A stretch of 49,407 nt of DNA, taken from positions 1 to 49,407 of the forward strand of contig NZ_BMED01000011.1 of the NCBI RefSeq assembly GCF_014636315.1, written 5' to 3'. Under the pieces are notes generated by a model. It saw only the letters and a list, made by a program, of their open reading frames with translations, was not told the DNA's origin and searched no databases. Shown here piece by piece: positions 42,289 through 49,299 of the stretch. The position numbers were made by a program, and so were the translations under genes. The stretch comes from Parundibacterium terreum. Its GTDB lineage: Bacteria > Pseudomonadota > Gammaproteobacteria > Burkholderiales > Burkholderiaceae_D. How positions within the stretch are numbered: the stretch's first letter is position 1; each line of letters starts with the position of its first letter.

Positions 42289-42798
42289 TTAGAACAGGCG
42301 GAACTGGCTCTCATGATCCAGCAGGATAGATTTGTTCTCCAGGCCGCCACCGAAACCGACCAGTGCGCCGGAGCGTCCTATCACGCGATGGCAGGGGATG
42401 ATAATTGGTATGGGATTTTTGTTGTTGGCCATGCCAACTGCGCGCGATGCATTGGGGTCGCCTGCCGATGCGGCCAGTTCGCCGTAGGTGACTGTCTGGC
42501 CAAAGGGAATATCAAGCAGCAGCTTCCATATTTGCAATTGAAATGGCGTACCCCTGGGCGCCAACGGCAGATCAAACACTTTGCGCTGGCTGGCAAAGTA
42601 TTCCTTTAGTTGCCGTTCTGTCTCCATCAATAAGGGATGCTCCGGCTCCGGCTGGAAGCCTTCTGCCCGGACTTGATCTTCTCCCTCCCAGTTGATTGCG
42701 TGCAAGCCATGTTCTGAGGCGAGCATGACCAGTAGCCCCACCGGGCTTTCCATGGTTTTGTAAACGGCGTTCCGTTCTATTTTGTCCCGCGTTTTCAT
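42289..42798 (-). CDS. ogt: Methylated-DNA-protein-cysteine methyltransferase
   Basis: Suicide DNA-repair enzyme of 169 residues that takes the alkyl group from O6-alkylguanine. The acceptor motif IIPCHRVIGRSGALVGFGGG has Cys136, and the HTH-like region GQTVTYGELAASAGDPNASRAVGMANNKNP precedes it. The N-terminal domain lacks the Ada metal-binding part, so it is Ogt-like. It is monocistronic: a large gap with the Fur box separates it from feoA, and a terminator separates it from the DUF2726 gene. Confidence 0.93.
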   Translation of the reverse strand: MKTRDKIERNAVYKTMESPVGLLVMLASEHGLHAINWEGEDQVRAEGFQPEPEHPLLMETERQLKEYFASQRKVFDLPLAPRGTPFQLQIWKLLLDIPFGQTVTYGELAASAGDPNASRAVGMANNKNPIPIIIPCHRVIGRSGALVGFGGGLENKSILLDHESQFRLF

Positions 42799-42885
42799 GC
42801 CGTCTGGCTAGTCCATTGCTTGCTTATCTTTTTGATATGCTGATCATAAAGCAATTGCGGATGTTTGAACTGGCTGCTTCAACAA

Positions 42886-42916
42886 AAAAAGGGAGCGGCC
42901 ATGCCACTCCCTTTTT
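42886..42916 (-). terminator. Intrinsic terminator of the DUF2726 gene
   Basis: Stem AAAAAGGGAG/CTCCCTTTTT with inner GGC/GCC pairs and a run of A on the plus strand (T on the minus). It lies 19 bp past the DUF2726 stop codon. Confidence 0.85.
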
Positions 42917-42935
42917 ATTGGACGAGGCTTGTTGG

Positions 42936-43457
42936 TTAGCCGTGCGTGCCATTTTCGGTATCGAAGCTTTGCTGAGGCACGACCTTTAGCGGCGGCGCCT
43001 TGGGGCGTATGCCAAGAACCCGGCTCAATATCTCGGTTTCAACCGGCAGGGCAGCAGATTTCCATCGGATCAGCTTGATTCCTGCTTTATCCAGGGCAAA
43101 TTTCTTTGCCTCGTCGGCCTGCTTCCTGCCGCGGCTGGGCGATTTTTCCTCGATGTCGATGGCGGCTACGATATTCAGGTCTTTTTCGCAAATCAAAAAA
43201 CTGACCGCCTGCATGGCGATCGAACTTCTGGCTTCGGCATGGGATGAACTGAGTATCCTTGGCAGGCTGACCTGGGTGAATACCAGGTGTTCCGGCAAGG
43301 CCTTGGCCAGTCTCCAATACATGAGCTCGCCGCTATCGCTCAACGGTTTTTTCTTGCGGAAGTCGAATTCACTCCGGTTTTGACGGCTATAAATGAACCA
43401 TCCTGCTGCACCTAGGGCAAAGACGATTAAGATATAAGCGAGATAAGTCATGTTCAT
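42936..43457 (-). CDS. DUF2726 domain membrane protein
   Basis: Protein of 173 residues. I start it at the ATG at 43457 (AAGGA 6 nt upstream). An N-terminal membrane helix (YLAYILIVFALGAAGWFIYS, about 4-23) is followed by the DUF2726 domain, with ELMYWRLAKALPEHLVFTQVSLPRIL and the acidic FLICEKDLNIVAAIDIEEKSPSRGRKQADEAKKFALDKAG, a restriction-endonuclease-like core. It may be a membrane-anchored nuclease; that is family inference. It diverges from the ECF sigma gene. Confidence 0.87.
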   Translation of the reverse strand: MNMTYLAYILIVFALGAAGWFIYSRQNRSEFDFRKKKPLSDSGELMYWRLAKALPEHLVFTQVSLPRILSSSHAEARSSIAMQAVSFLICEKDLNIVAAIDIEEKSPSRGRKQADEAKKFALDKAGIKLIRWKSAALPVETEILSRVLGIRPKAPPLKVVPQQSFDTENGTHG

Positions 43458-43632
43458 TGCAGTTCCTTGAGCGAATCGACTATTAAATACTATATGTAAC
43501 AGCATGCACTTTCTGTCGAGTAAATGTAACGAACTTTACCAAATGAAACAAAATAGTCAAAAAGCAACAATTTGATACTTTTAGGCTATGGTTATGTAAT
43601 TCGGGTATGGAGGATTGATTTCTGTAAATAGA

Positions 43633-43662
43633 TTGAACCGTCTTGCTTCGTCAGGGTATATA
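43633..43662 (+). promoter_or_regulatory. Possible sigma-70 promoter of the ECF operon
   Basis: TTGAAC (43633-43638), an 18-base spacer and TATATA (43657-43662) lie 23 bp before the sigma start. An additional ECF-dependent promoter further upstream cannot be excluded. Confidence 0.4.
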
Positions 43663-43684
43663 CGGACAAGACAAAGGGGAGTTG

Positions 43685-44290
43685 ATGGCGCAGAATCGCG
43701 AAGCAGACGTCACGGGCACTGAAAGCAGGGCTTCAGCAACAGAATTAAATGAACAACACCTCATCAGCCGTATTGCTGAGGGGGACAGGCGTGCGTTCGA
43801 GGCCTTGTACCGGAATTATTTTCCCCGGCTGGTAAAGTTTCTCGGCCGGATGACACGTAGCCTTGCCTTGGTTGAGGAAATTATCAACGACACGATGCTC
43901 ACGGTTTGGCAAAAGGCATTCAGCTTCAATGGCAGTTGTAAGGTATCTACCTGGATCTTCGCAATTGCCTATAGAAAGGCCTTGAAGGGGCTGCGCCAGA
44001 TGGATGAGCCGCTTGAGCAGGACAATGATGAGATCTGCCTGGATGAAAGCTTGAACGAGCCGGAGCAGGGTGTGATGCATAAGGAACTGCATGCGAGTAT
44101 AGAGCAGGCTTTGCACGCCTTGCCAATAGAGCAAAGCGCGGTGATTCATCTTACTTATTTCCACGGCATGGCCTACGGCGAGATCGCCGAGATCATGGAT
44201 TGTCCGGTCAACACGGTAAAGACGCGCATGTTCCATGCGCGCCGCCGTTTGAAAACTTTGCTTTCTTATTATGTGGAGGCGCAGGGATGA
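43685..44290 (+). CDS. RNA polymerase ECF sigma factor
   Basis: Sigma-70 family protein of 201 residues from the ATG at 43685 (AAAGGGGA upstream; a longer frame to 43643 is unlikely). Region 2 at about 30-105 (AFEALYRNYFPRLVKFLGRM, TRSLALVEEIINDTMLTVWQKA) includes the core-binding and -10 recognition helices. Region 4 at about 138-195 (LPIEQSAVIHLTYFHGMAYGEIAEIMDCPVNTVKTRMFHARRRL) reads the -35. No region 1.1 or 3. It is coupled by a 4-base overlap to the anti-sigma gene. The regulon is unknown. Confidence 0.92.
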   Translation: MAQNREADVTGTESRASATELNEQHLISRIAEGDRRAFEALYRNYFPRLVKFLGRMTRSLALVEEIINDTMLTVWQKAFSFNGSCKVSTWIFAIAYRKALKGLRQMDEPLEQDNDEICLDESLNEPEQGVMHKELHASIEQALHALPIEQSAVIHLTYFHGMAYGEIAEIMDCPVNTVKTRMFHARRRLKTLLSYYVEAQG

Positions 44291-44937
44291 GCGCGCGTAT
44301 AGTTACTTTGGATGCCACGGTGCACAAGGCAGCGCAGGAATTGCTGCCGTGGTTTGTTACGGATACTTTGGAAGGTGAGCAGCTTTCGATGGTGCAGGAG
44401 CACATACGCAATTGCGCGCAGTGCCAGGCCGATATCGCATGGCAGCGCAAGTTCCAATCCGTCTACCTGCCGAGCGATGCAGCGCCGGATGTTGATAAGG
44501 CGTTTGCGCAACTGCTGGCGAAGCTTCCGGCGCAGCCGCAGGCGCCAAAGCGCAATCTGCTGGCAATAGTGCGCTCCTTGTTTTCAAGCGAGAATGTGCA
44601 ATGGATGCGCTGGGGACTGGCCGCCCAATGTGCGATTATCGTTGGGCTGCTATTCCAGGTCGCGTCGCCTGTTGCCGACCATTCAGCCTACCATGTGCTG
44701 GGCACGCCGAAGGAAGCGGGCGGCAATCTGGTCGTCATGTTCAGGCCCGAGGTTAAAGAGCAGGACCTGCGGCGGATACTTCACGCAAGCAATGCAAGGC
44801 TGGTGGATGGTCCAACGGTGAGTGACGCGTATTTACTGAGCGTTCCAGAGGCCTCGGTGGCACAGGCGCTGGTGCAGTTGCGTGCAGAGCCTGCCGTGGC
44901 ATTGGCGGAGCCCTTGGATTCCGGGAGCGGACGTTGA
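44287..44937 (+). CDS. Zinc-finger anti-sigma factor with subtilase propeptide-like periplasmic domain
   Basis: 216-residue single-pass membrane protein. Cytosolic part: H39-x3-C43-x2-C46 (HIRNCAQC), the zinc-binding ZAS motif, with His13 as a possible fourth ligand. A membrane helix is at about 110-127 (GLAAQCAIIVGLLFQVA). The periplasmic part, about 147-210, reads NLVVMFRPEVKEQDLRRILHASNARLVDG, then AYLLSVPEA and VQLRAEPAVALAEPL. This pattern of VRF-P-v-E-L-x-A-R-V...V-x-EP resembles the N-terminal propeptide/I9 inhibitor domain of S8 proteases. The protease gene comes next. The anti-sigma role is family inference; the propeptide likeness is by eye and needs structure confirmation. Confidence 0.8.
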   Translation: MSARIVTLDATVHKAAQELLPWFVTDTLEGEQLSMVQEHIRNCAQCQADIAWQRKFQSVYLPSDAAPDVDKAFAQLLAKLPAQPQAPKRNLLAIVRSLFSSENVQWMRWGLAAQCAIIVGLLFQVASPVADHSAYHVLGTPKEAGGNLVVMFRPEVKEQDLRRILHASNARLVDGPTVSDAYLLSVPEASVAQALVQLRAEPAVALAEPLDSGSGR

Positions 44938-46223
44938 TCAAATTCTGGGCATTCTGGGTTTTTGCTGTCCACGTTGCTATTTCCGCGTGCTATGCAGCAG
45001 ATACGGGGGCGGCGAGCGCTGAGCGTCCGGGGCAGGGTGCTCCTGCGCAAATCCTGGTGATGCTGCATTTGCCTGCACCTCATTTTCGCCCGGATAACAG
45101 CTATAGCGGACGCTATACGGACGATAGTGGCCGCAGTGCGCGCCGCCGCATCGCTGAGGATCTGGCTCGGGTGCATGGTTTGACGCTGGTAGGCGACTGG
45201 CCCATGGCCATGCTGGGTGTCGATTGCTATGTGATGGCGGTGCCTGCGCCTGCGCGTGCGTCGCGTGAATCGGTTGCGCAGATTGTTGATACGCTCACCA
45301 AGGATGCCAGGGTGGAGTGGGTACAGGAGATGGGCGTATTTCATGCCCAGCAAAGCAGCGACCCTCTGTATCCGGTGCAACCGGGTGGCAAGGCCTGGCA
45401 CCTGGCGGAAATCCATAGTGTTTCTACCGGCCGCAATATTCGCGTGGCGGTGATTGACAGCGGCATAGAGGATACGCACCCCGATTTGCAGGGGCAAGTC
45501 CAACTCAAAGAGAATTTCATTGACGGTAATCCCTATGTACCGGAATCTCATGGCACTGCGGTGGCCGGCATTATTGCGGCGCGTGCTGGAAATGGAGTGG
45601 GCATTGCCGGCGTGGCGCCGGATGCAAAGTTGATGGCTCTGCGAGCGTGCTGGGAAAATCCGGGCAAGACTGCCGAGTGTAATAGCTTCACCTTGGGGAA
45701 GGCGCTTAACTTCGCCATCTTGCACAATGCGCAGATTATCAACCTGAGTTTGAGCGGGCCCCCTGACCGGCTGCTGCAACGACTGGTGGATGCCGCGCTG
45801 AGTCGCGGCATTATAGTTATTGGTGCGGTAGATCCGCATGTCAAGGGTGGGGGATTCCCTGCGTCTTATCCCGGGGTGGTGGCGGTCAGCGATGACGCGG
45901 CAAAAGCCGCTACAGCCCAAGTGCTAATCGCTCCCGGCCGAGATATCCCGACTACAGTGCCGGGCGCCAAATGGCGTTTTGTTTCAGGTCCTTCATACGC
46001 TGCAGCGCATGTGTCGGGCATGATGGCATTGTTGCTGGAGCTGCACCCGGGGCGAACTTCCCATATTCGCGAAGGCATAGTTCTCACCGCGGCAGATGGG
46101 AATGACAGCGGCGCGGCTTTGCTGAGTTCCATTGATGTTTGTGCGACTGTTGCCAACCAGGCAGGAAAGTGTCTATGCTTATGCTCCTCGGCACATGCAT
46201 TGAAAGTAAATCATAATCCTTGA
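44934..46223 (+). CDS. S8 subtilisin-like serine protease
   Basis: Secreted or periplasmic protease of 429 residues. The start is a TTG at 44934 overlapping the anti-sigma stop (TTGA), with GGGAG 6 nt before. Signal peptide at about 1-21 ends ACYAA. Residues about 39-135 look like a propeptide. The catalytic triad is Asp175 (VAVIDSGIED), His206 (ESHGTAVAGI) and Ser354 (SGPSYAAAHVSG). The oxyanion Asn of other subtilases (AAGN) is replaced by Asp300 (IGAVD), as in PC2-type convertases. A short Cys-rich tail (KCLCLC) ends it. Its likely partner is the anti-sigma protein just before. Confidence 0.88.
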   Translation: MIKFWAFWVFAVHVAISACYAADTGAASAERPGQGAPAQILVMLHLPAPHFRPDNSYSGRYTDDSGRSARRRIAEDLARVHGLTLVGDWPMAMLGVDCYVMAVPAPARASRESVAQIVDTLTKDARVEWVQEMGVFHAQQSSDPLYPVQPGGKAWHLAEIHSVSTGRNIRVAVIDSGIEDTHPDLQGQVQLKENFIDGNPYVPESHGTAVAGIIAARAGNGVGIAGVAPDAKLMALRACWENPGKTAECNSFTLGKALNFAILHNAQIINLSLSGPPDRLLQRLVDAALSRGIIVIGAVDPHVKGGGFPASYPGVVAVSDDAAKAATAQVLIAPGRDIPTTVPGAKWRFVSGPSYAAAHVSGMMALLLELHPGRTSHIREGIVLTAADGNDSGAALLSSIDVCATVANQAGKCLCLCSSAHALKVNHNP

Positions 46224-46224
46224 C

Positions 46225-46926
46225 TTGAAGAACGGTGCTTCTGTTTGGCTGCTTTGCGTGGCCGGGGCGCTGCTCGCCCTTGCTGCGGACGCCCGGTCCC
46301 AGGTCAGTGGGAGCGTGTCTGTGCTTTCCGACTACAGGTTCCGCGGTATCTCGTTAAGCGACGGAAAACCCCAGCCGCAATTGAGTCTTGGCTACGACAG
46401 CCCGGCAGGATGGTATGTCGGCGCTTTCGGGGCCGGTACCGAGTTGCGCGAGCGGCGTGACGTGCAAGTGATCGCCTATGCCGGGTATGCGCAGCGGCTG
46501 CCATTCGGCCTGACATGGGAAGTCGGGGTTACAAACTCCGTGTTCCTCAAAACGGCGGCCTATAACTATGCCGAAGTATATGCGGGCCTGGGCTTTGAAG
46601 ACCTGAGCGGGCGAATATACGTATCTCCGAATTATTTTGGCCAGGCGATGCCTAGTGTTTATGCAGAATTGAATGCATCGCATCTGATTGCAGAGCGAAC
46701 CCATTTGCTGGCGCATCTGGGGTATCTGAGGTCTTTTTCCGGAGCGGACGGCCCAGGCATCGTTCCCTTGTCGCGCGTCGATGCATTGCTTGGTGTCGGT
46801 AGCAGTTGGGCCGATTGGCGCGTGCAACTGGCATGGGTCGGTGTTCTGAAAACCCGCTCCCGCTATTATCTATATGGCGCGCACAACCCAAGTGCATTGA
46901 CGCTGAGTGCGTCCTATTCATTTTAA
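46225..46926 (+). CDS. TorF-family outer-membrane protein (putative porin)
   Basis: 233-residue exported beta-barrel. A signal peptide ends near ARSQ (about 26), and the mature part has VLSDYRFRGISLSDGKPQPQLSLGYDS, the common motif of the TIGR02001 family, then alternating Tyr/Gly-rich strands ending with SASYSF. The final aromatic residue is typical of outer-membrane proteins. The annotated start is TTG at 46225, one base after the protease stop (TGAC TTG), with no clear ribosome site; a GTG at 46258 is an alternative. It is the last gene of the sigma operon. Whether it is the sigma's regulated target is a guess. Confidence 0.8.
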   Translation: MKNGASVWLLCVAGALLALAADARSQVSGSVSVLSDYRFRGISLSDGKPQPQLSLGYDSPAGWYVGAFGAGTELRERRDVQVIAYAGYAQRLPFGLTWEVGVTNSVFLKTAAYNYAEVYAGLGFEDLSGRIYVSPNYFGQAMPSVYAELNASHLIAERTHLLAHLGYLRSFSGADGPGIVPLSRVDALLGVGSSWADWRVQLAWVGVLKTRSRYYLYGAHNPSALTLSASYSF

Positions 46927-46948
46927 AGCCGGCCTCTTCCTGGCTTTA
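46925..46948 (+). terminator. Weak terminator-like hairpin after the torF gene
   Basis: AAAGCC ... GGCTTT with an internal bulge, followed only by a short TTTAC. It starts inside the stop codon region of the torF gene. Low support. Confidence 0.35.
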
Positions 46949-47029
46949 CTGTCCGTATTGATTTTTACAGACCGACAGACGGCGCTTGCCGGAAAATAAA
47001 TTCAGAACCTTTTTGCCATGACCAAGGAT

Positions 47030-47045
47030 ACACGGGAAACCGTGT
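47030..47045 (+). promoter_or_regulatory. GNRA-loop hairpin in the TIGR03118 leader
   Basis: ACACGG-GAAA-CCGTGT is a perfect 6-bp stem with a GAAA tetraloop. It lies 20 bp before the AAGGAG ribosome site and could be part of the mRNA leader, or an operator. Confidence 0.5.
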
Positions 47046-47076
47046 GCATTTTTTGTCGAAGCAAAAAGGAGATGTG

Positions 47077-48225
47077 ATGAAAACTCAAACTCGTAGTGCA
47101 GGATGGCTGGCAGCAAATTTGTTTGCCCTAGGTTTGGCTGGTAGCCTGGCTGCTTGTGGCGGTAGTGACTATGGGGGAGGCATGGCCACGCCGGCGGCTC
47201 CTACGCAGCTTCCACCGGTAACGCCGCCTGTTGTGACGATGGCTTATTCTGCAAAAAGCATCGTTTCCGATGTGGTCGGCAATGCTGCCAATACAGATGC
47301 CAACCTGAAAAATGCGTGGGGAATTGCCTTTAATCCGACTGGCTTTGTCTGGGTTGCCAACAATGGAAGCTCAACTTCGACTTTGTATGACGGCAATGGC
47401 GTGCCGCAAACACTGATAGTTTCCTTGCCTGCGGGCCAGTCCGGCGCAAATAGTCCCACTGGAATTGTTTTTAACTCCAGCCAGGACTTCAAGGTAAGCC
47501 AAGGCGGAAAAACAGGCGCGAGCGCTTTCATTTTTGTCGGCGAATCCGGCACGGTATCGGGCTGGTCGCCGTCGGTGAATCTGAATAGCACGATCAATGT
47601 GGTTGATGGTGGTGCCGGCGGCAAGGTTTATAAAGGGCTGGCGATTTCCAGCTATCTTGGCGTGAACTATCTGTATGCGACTGATTTTCATAATGGAAAC
47701 GTCGACGTCTATGACAGTACTTTTACCCAGGTATCGCTGCCGGGTGGCTTCAAGGACGCGTCCATTCCTGCTGGCTTTGCGCCTTTTGGCATACAGGCCA
47801 TAGGCTCAAATATTTATGTCACCTATGCCAAGCAGGATGCCCAGGCGCATGATGATGTGATGGGAGCAGGGCTTGGAATTGTCGACGTGTTTGATAGCAG
47901 CGGTACTTTTCTTAAGCAACTGGTAAAAGCCGGCGCGTTGAATGCCCCCTGGGGCCTTGCGATGGCGCCGGCCAATTTCGGGCCTTTCAGCGGCAAGTTG
48001 CTGGTCGCGAATTTTGGCGATGGCAAAATCAATGCGTATGATCCGGCTGACGGTAGTTTTGCTGGAACCATCAGTAAGGCCGACGGCACACCGATTGTCA
48101 TTGATGGATTATGGGGGATCGCGTTTGGAAACGGGATTAATAACCAGCCCGTGAATACCCTGTTCTTTACAGCAGGCCCTGCAGAAGAGGCGCACGGACT
48201 ATATGGGCGGATTGATGTGCAGTAG
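47077..48225 (+). CDS. TIGR03118 family lipoprotein (beta-propeller-like)
   Basis: 382-residue protein from the ATG at 47077, with an excellent AAGGAG site. The signal ends in lipobox LAAC, so the lipidated Cys is residue 27 (SLAACGGSD). A short Gly/Pro/Thr-rich linker follows, then repeated segments such as NLKNAWGIAFNPTGFVWVANNGSST, YLYATDFHNGNVDVYDS and LNAPWGLAMAPANFGPFSGKLLVANFGDGKINAYDP, an NHL/propeller-type repeat pattern that defines TIGR03118. Its function is unknown. It follows the sigma operon by 150 bp and may be a target of that sigma. Confidence 0.88.
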   Translation: MKTQTRSAGWLAANLFALGLAGSLAACGGSDYGGGMATPAAPTQLPPVTPPVVTMAYSAKSIVSDVVGNAANTDANLKNAWGIAFNPTGFVWVANNGSSTSTLYDGNGVPQTLIVSLPAGQSGANSPTGIVFNSSQDFKVSQGGKTGASAFIFVGESGTVSGWSPSVNLNSTINVVDGGAGGKVYKGLAISSYLGVNYLYATDFHNGNVDVYDSTFTQVSLPGGFKDASIPAGFAPFGIQAIGSNIYVTYAKQDAQAHDDVMGAGLGIVDVFDSSGTFLKQLVKAGALNAPWGLAMAPANFGPFSGKLLVANFGDGKINAYDPADGSFAGTISKADGTPIVIDGLWGIAFGNGINNQPVNTLFFTAGPAEEAHGLYGRIDVQ

Positions 48226-48250
48226 GGTGGTTTGAGTCGCTTTGGCGGGA

Positions 48251-48279
48251 AGGTGGCGAAAGGAAGATTTTCGCCACCT
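48251..48279. terminator. Hairpin between convergent TIGR03118 and SprT genes
   Basis: Eleven-bp stem AGGTGGCGAAA/TTTCGCCACCT with a 7-base loop in the 66-bp gap. It lacks a proper T run on either side, so it may work with Rho or simply block exonucleases. Confidence 0.6.
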
Positions 48280-48291
48280 GTGCATGCATGT

Positions 48292-49119
48292 CTATGCGGG
48301 AATAAAGGAAAGCTCGCACTCTTCGCAGCGTATGGCAAGACTGGGTTTGCCCCACACATTCACGCCGCAACCGGGGCAATAGTATTTTGTCTTGGCTTTA
48401 GCCACAGTGATGGATGGCGAAATCAGTTGCAGCGCGAGATTGGGAATGAGCTTTGACATGGGCAGGCTCAATACATTCTCTGCGGCCCTGACCGCAAGCG
48501 GCGCTTCTGTGATTTCTACACTGTCGGTAGTATCGGACAGATCTTCGTCATAGGTTTCTTCTGCATCAATATCATCCATTTCTCCTGTTGGATGCTCCAT
48601 CTCGTCGCCGATTTGCCTTGCGACCCGCCTGTCTACCCAGTTGAACTGGTAGCCGCTCATGATCAGCCTGATGCAGGCTTGCTTGAAACGGCCGGCCTCG
48701 ATAGGGTAATCCGACATTTTTTGACCTATCTTTTCCCCTCCCGGCTCGCCGGTGGAGCTGGGCATCAGGCCTATCGACTCCATTTTTTCCGCCCATTCCC
48801 GGTTGTGATAGCCGGTTCTGCTTGGATTGCCGTATTCATGCTGCCAGACGTGGCATTGCTCATGGACCAGGGTCTGGAATACTTCAATGACCTTGCGCCT
48901 GGCAAAATAGGCAGGATTAAGTGCGATTTCGTGTACCTCACTGTTGCCATCCTTGCTCCAGCGCGCGGCAGAAAAGAAGCCCATGGTGTTCTTTTCTCTT
49001 TGTACTGTAATAAGGCAGTGCGGCAGGCTGTTTTCAAAAAGCTGCATGTTGAAGTAATCAAAGGCATGCTGCAGACGCCCGTAAAACTCGTCGGTTGGTT
49101 TGATTTCTGTAACTTTCAT
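48292..49119 (-). CDS. SprT-like zinc metalloprotein with C-terminal zinc ribbon
   Basis: 275-residue protein. The HExxH metal site is LVHEQCHVWQHEYG (H86, E87, H90), with a third ligand likely in YHNREWAEKM (H105). Such SprT domains resemble SprT/Spartan. The C-terminus holds a zinc ribbon CPGC ... CEEC (Cys 248, 251, 265, 268). Between them is an acidic linker (about 180-200). Related long SprT-like proteins are common on plasmids and integrative elements of Proteobacteria. The target is unknown. A perfect-looking palindrome ends 6 bp before the ATG, and there is no ribosome site. Confidence 0.85.
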   Translation of the reverse strand: MKVTEIKPTDEFYGRLQHAFDYFNMQLFENSLPHCLITVQREKNTMGFFSAARWSKDGNSEVHEIALNPAYFARRKVIEVFQTLVHEQCHVWQHEYGNPSRTGYHNREWAEKMESIGLMPSSTGEPGGEKIGQKMSDYPIEAGRFKQACIRLIMSGYQFNWVDRRVARQIGDEMEHPTGEMDDIDAEETYDEDLSDTTDSVEITEAPLAVRAAENVLSLPMSKLIPNLALQLISPSITVAKAKTKYYCPGCGVNVWGKPSLAIRCEECELSFIPA

Positions 49120-49125
49120 TCAAAA

Positions 49126-49145
49126 AATGTATCGTACGAAACATT
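49126..49145. promoter_or_regulatory. Palindrome immediately upstream of the SprT-like gene
   Basis: AATGT-A-TCGTACGA-A-ACATT is a 20-bp palindrome with one asymmetric pair (49131/49140), 7-26 bp before the start codon. It covers the place of the ribosome site, so a bound regulator would block both promoter and start. Confidence 0.6.
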
Positions 49146-49270
49146 GAATGTCAAAGAAAAAGAAGCTTTCCTGCTATCTCTGTTATTCGCTCTATATATA
49201 GGGGCGGGCTAAGGTGCAAACTCACTTGGGAACTGCAAAATACTATTTTTAAAATAATTTACAAAAAAGC

Positions 49271-49299
49271 TTGCCAGTGCAGAAGTGGCTTGCTATAGT
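49271..49299 (+). promoter_or_regulatory. Strong stringent-type promoter facing out of the window
   Basis: TTGCCA (49271-49276), a 17-base spacer and TATAGT (49294-49299), with an A/T-rich UP-like stretch (about 49239-49266) and a GC-rich discriminator (TCGGCTCCC). This is the look of an rRNA or tRNA operon promoter. The transcript would begin near 49306 and its first about 100 nt, to the window edge, contain no ORF I can support. Confidence 0.6.

Noticed and set aside
43531..47021. A shared ECF promoter (GAAC ... ATGA) before the sigma gene and before the TIGR03118 gene
   Set aside because: The similarity is short and the spacing differs by one base; no recognisable -10 follows at a constant distance.
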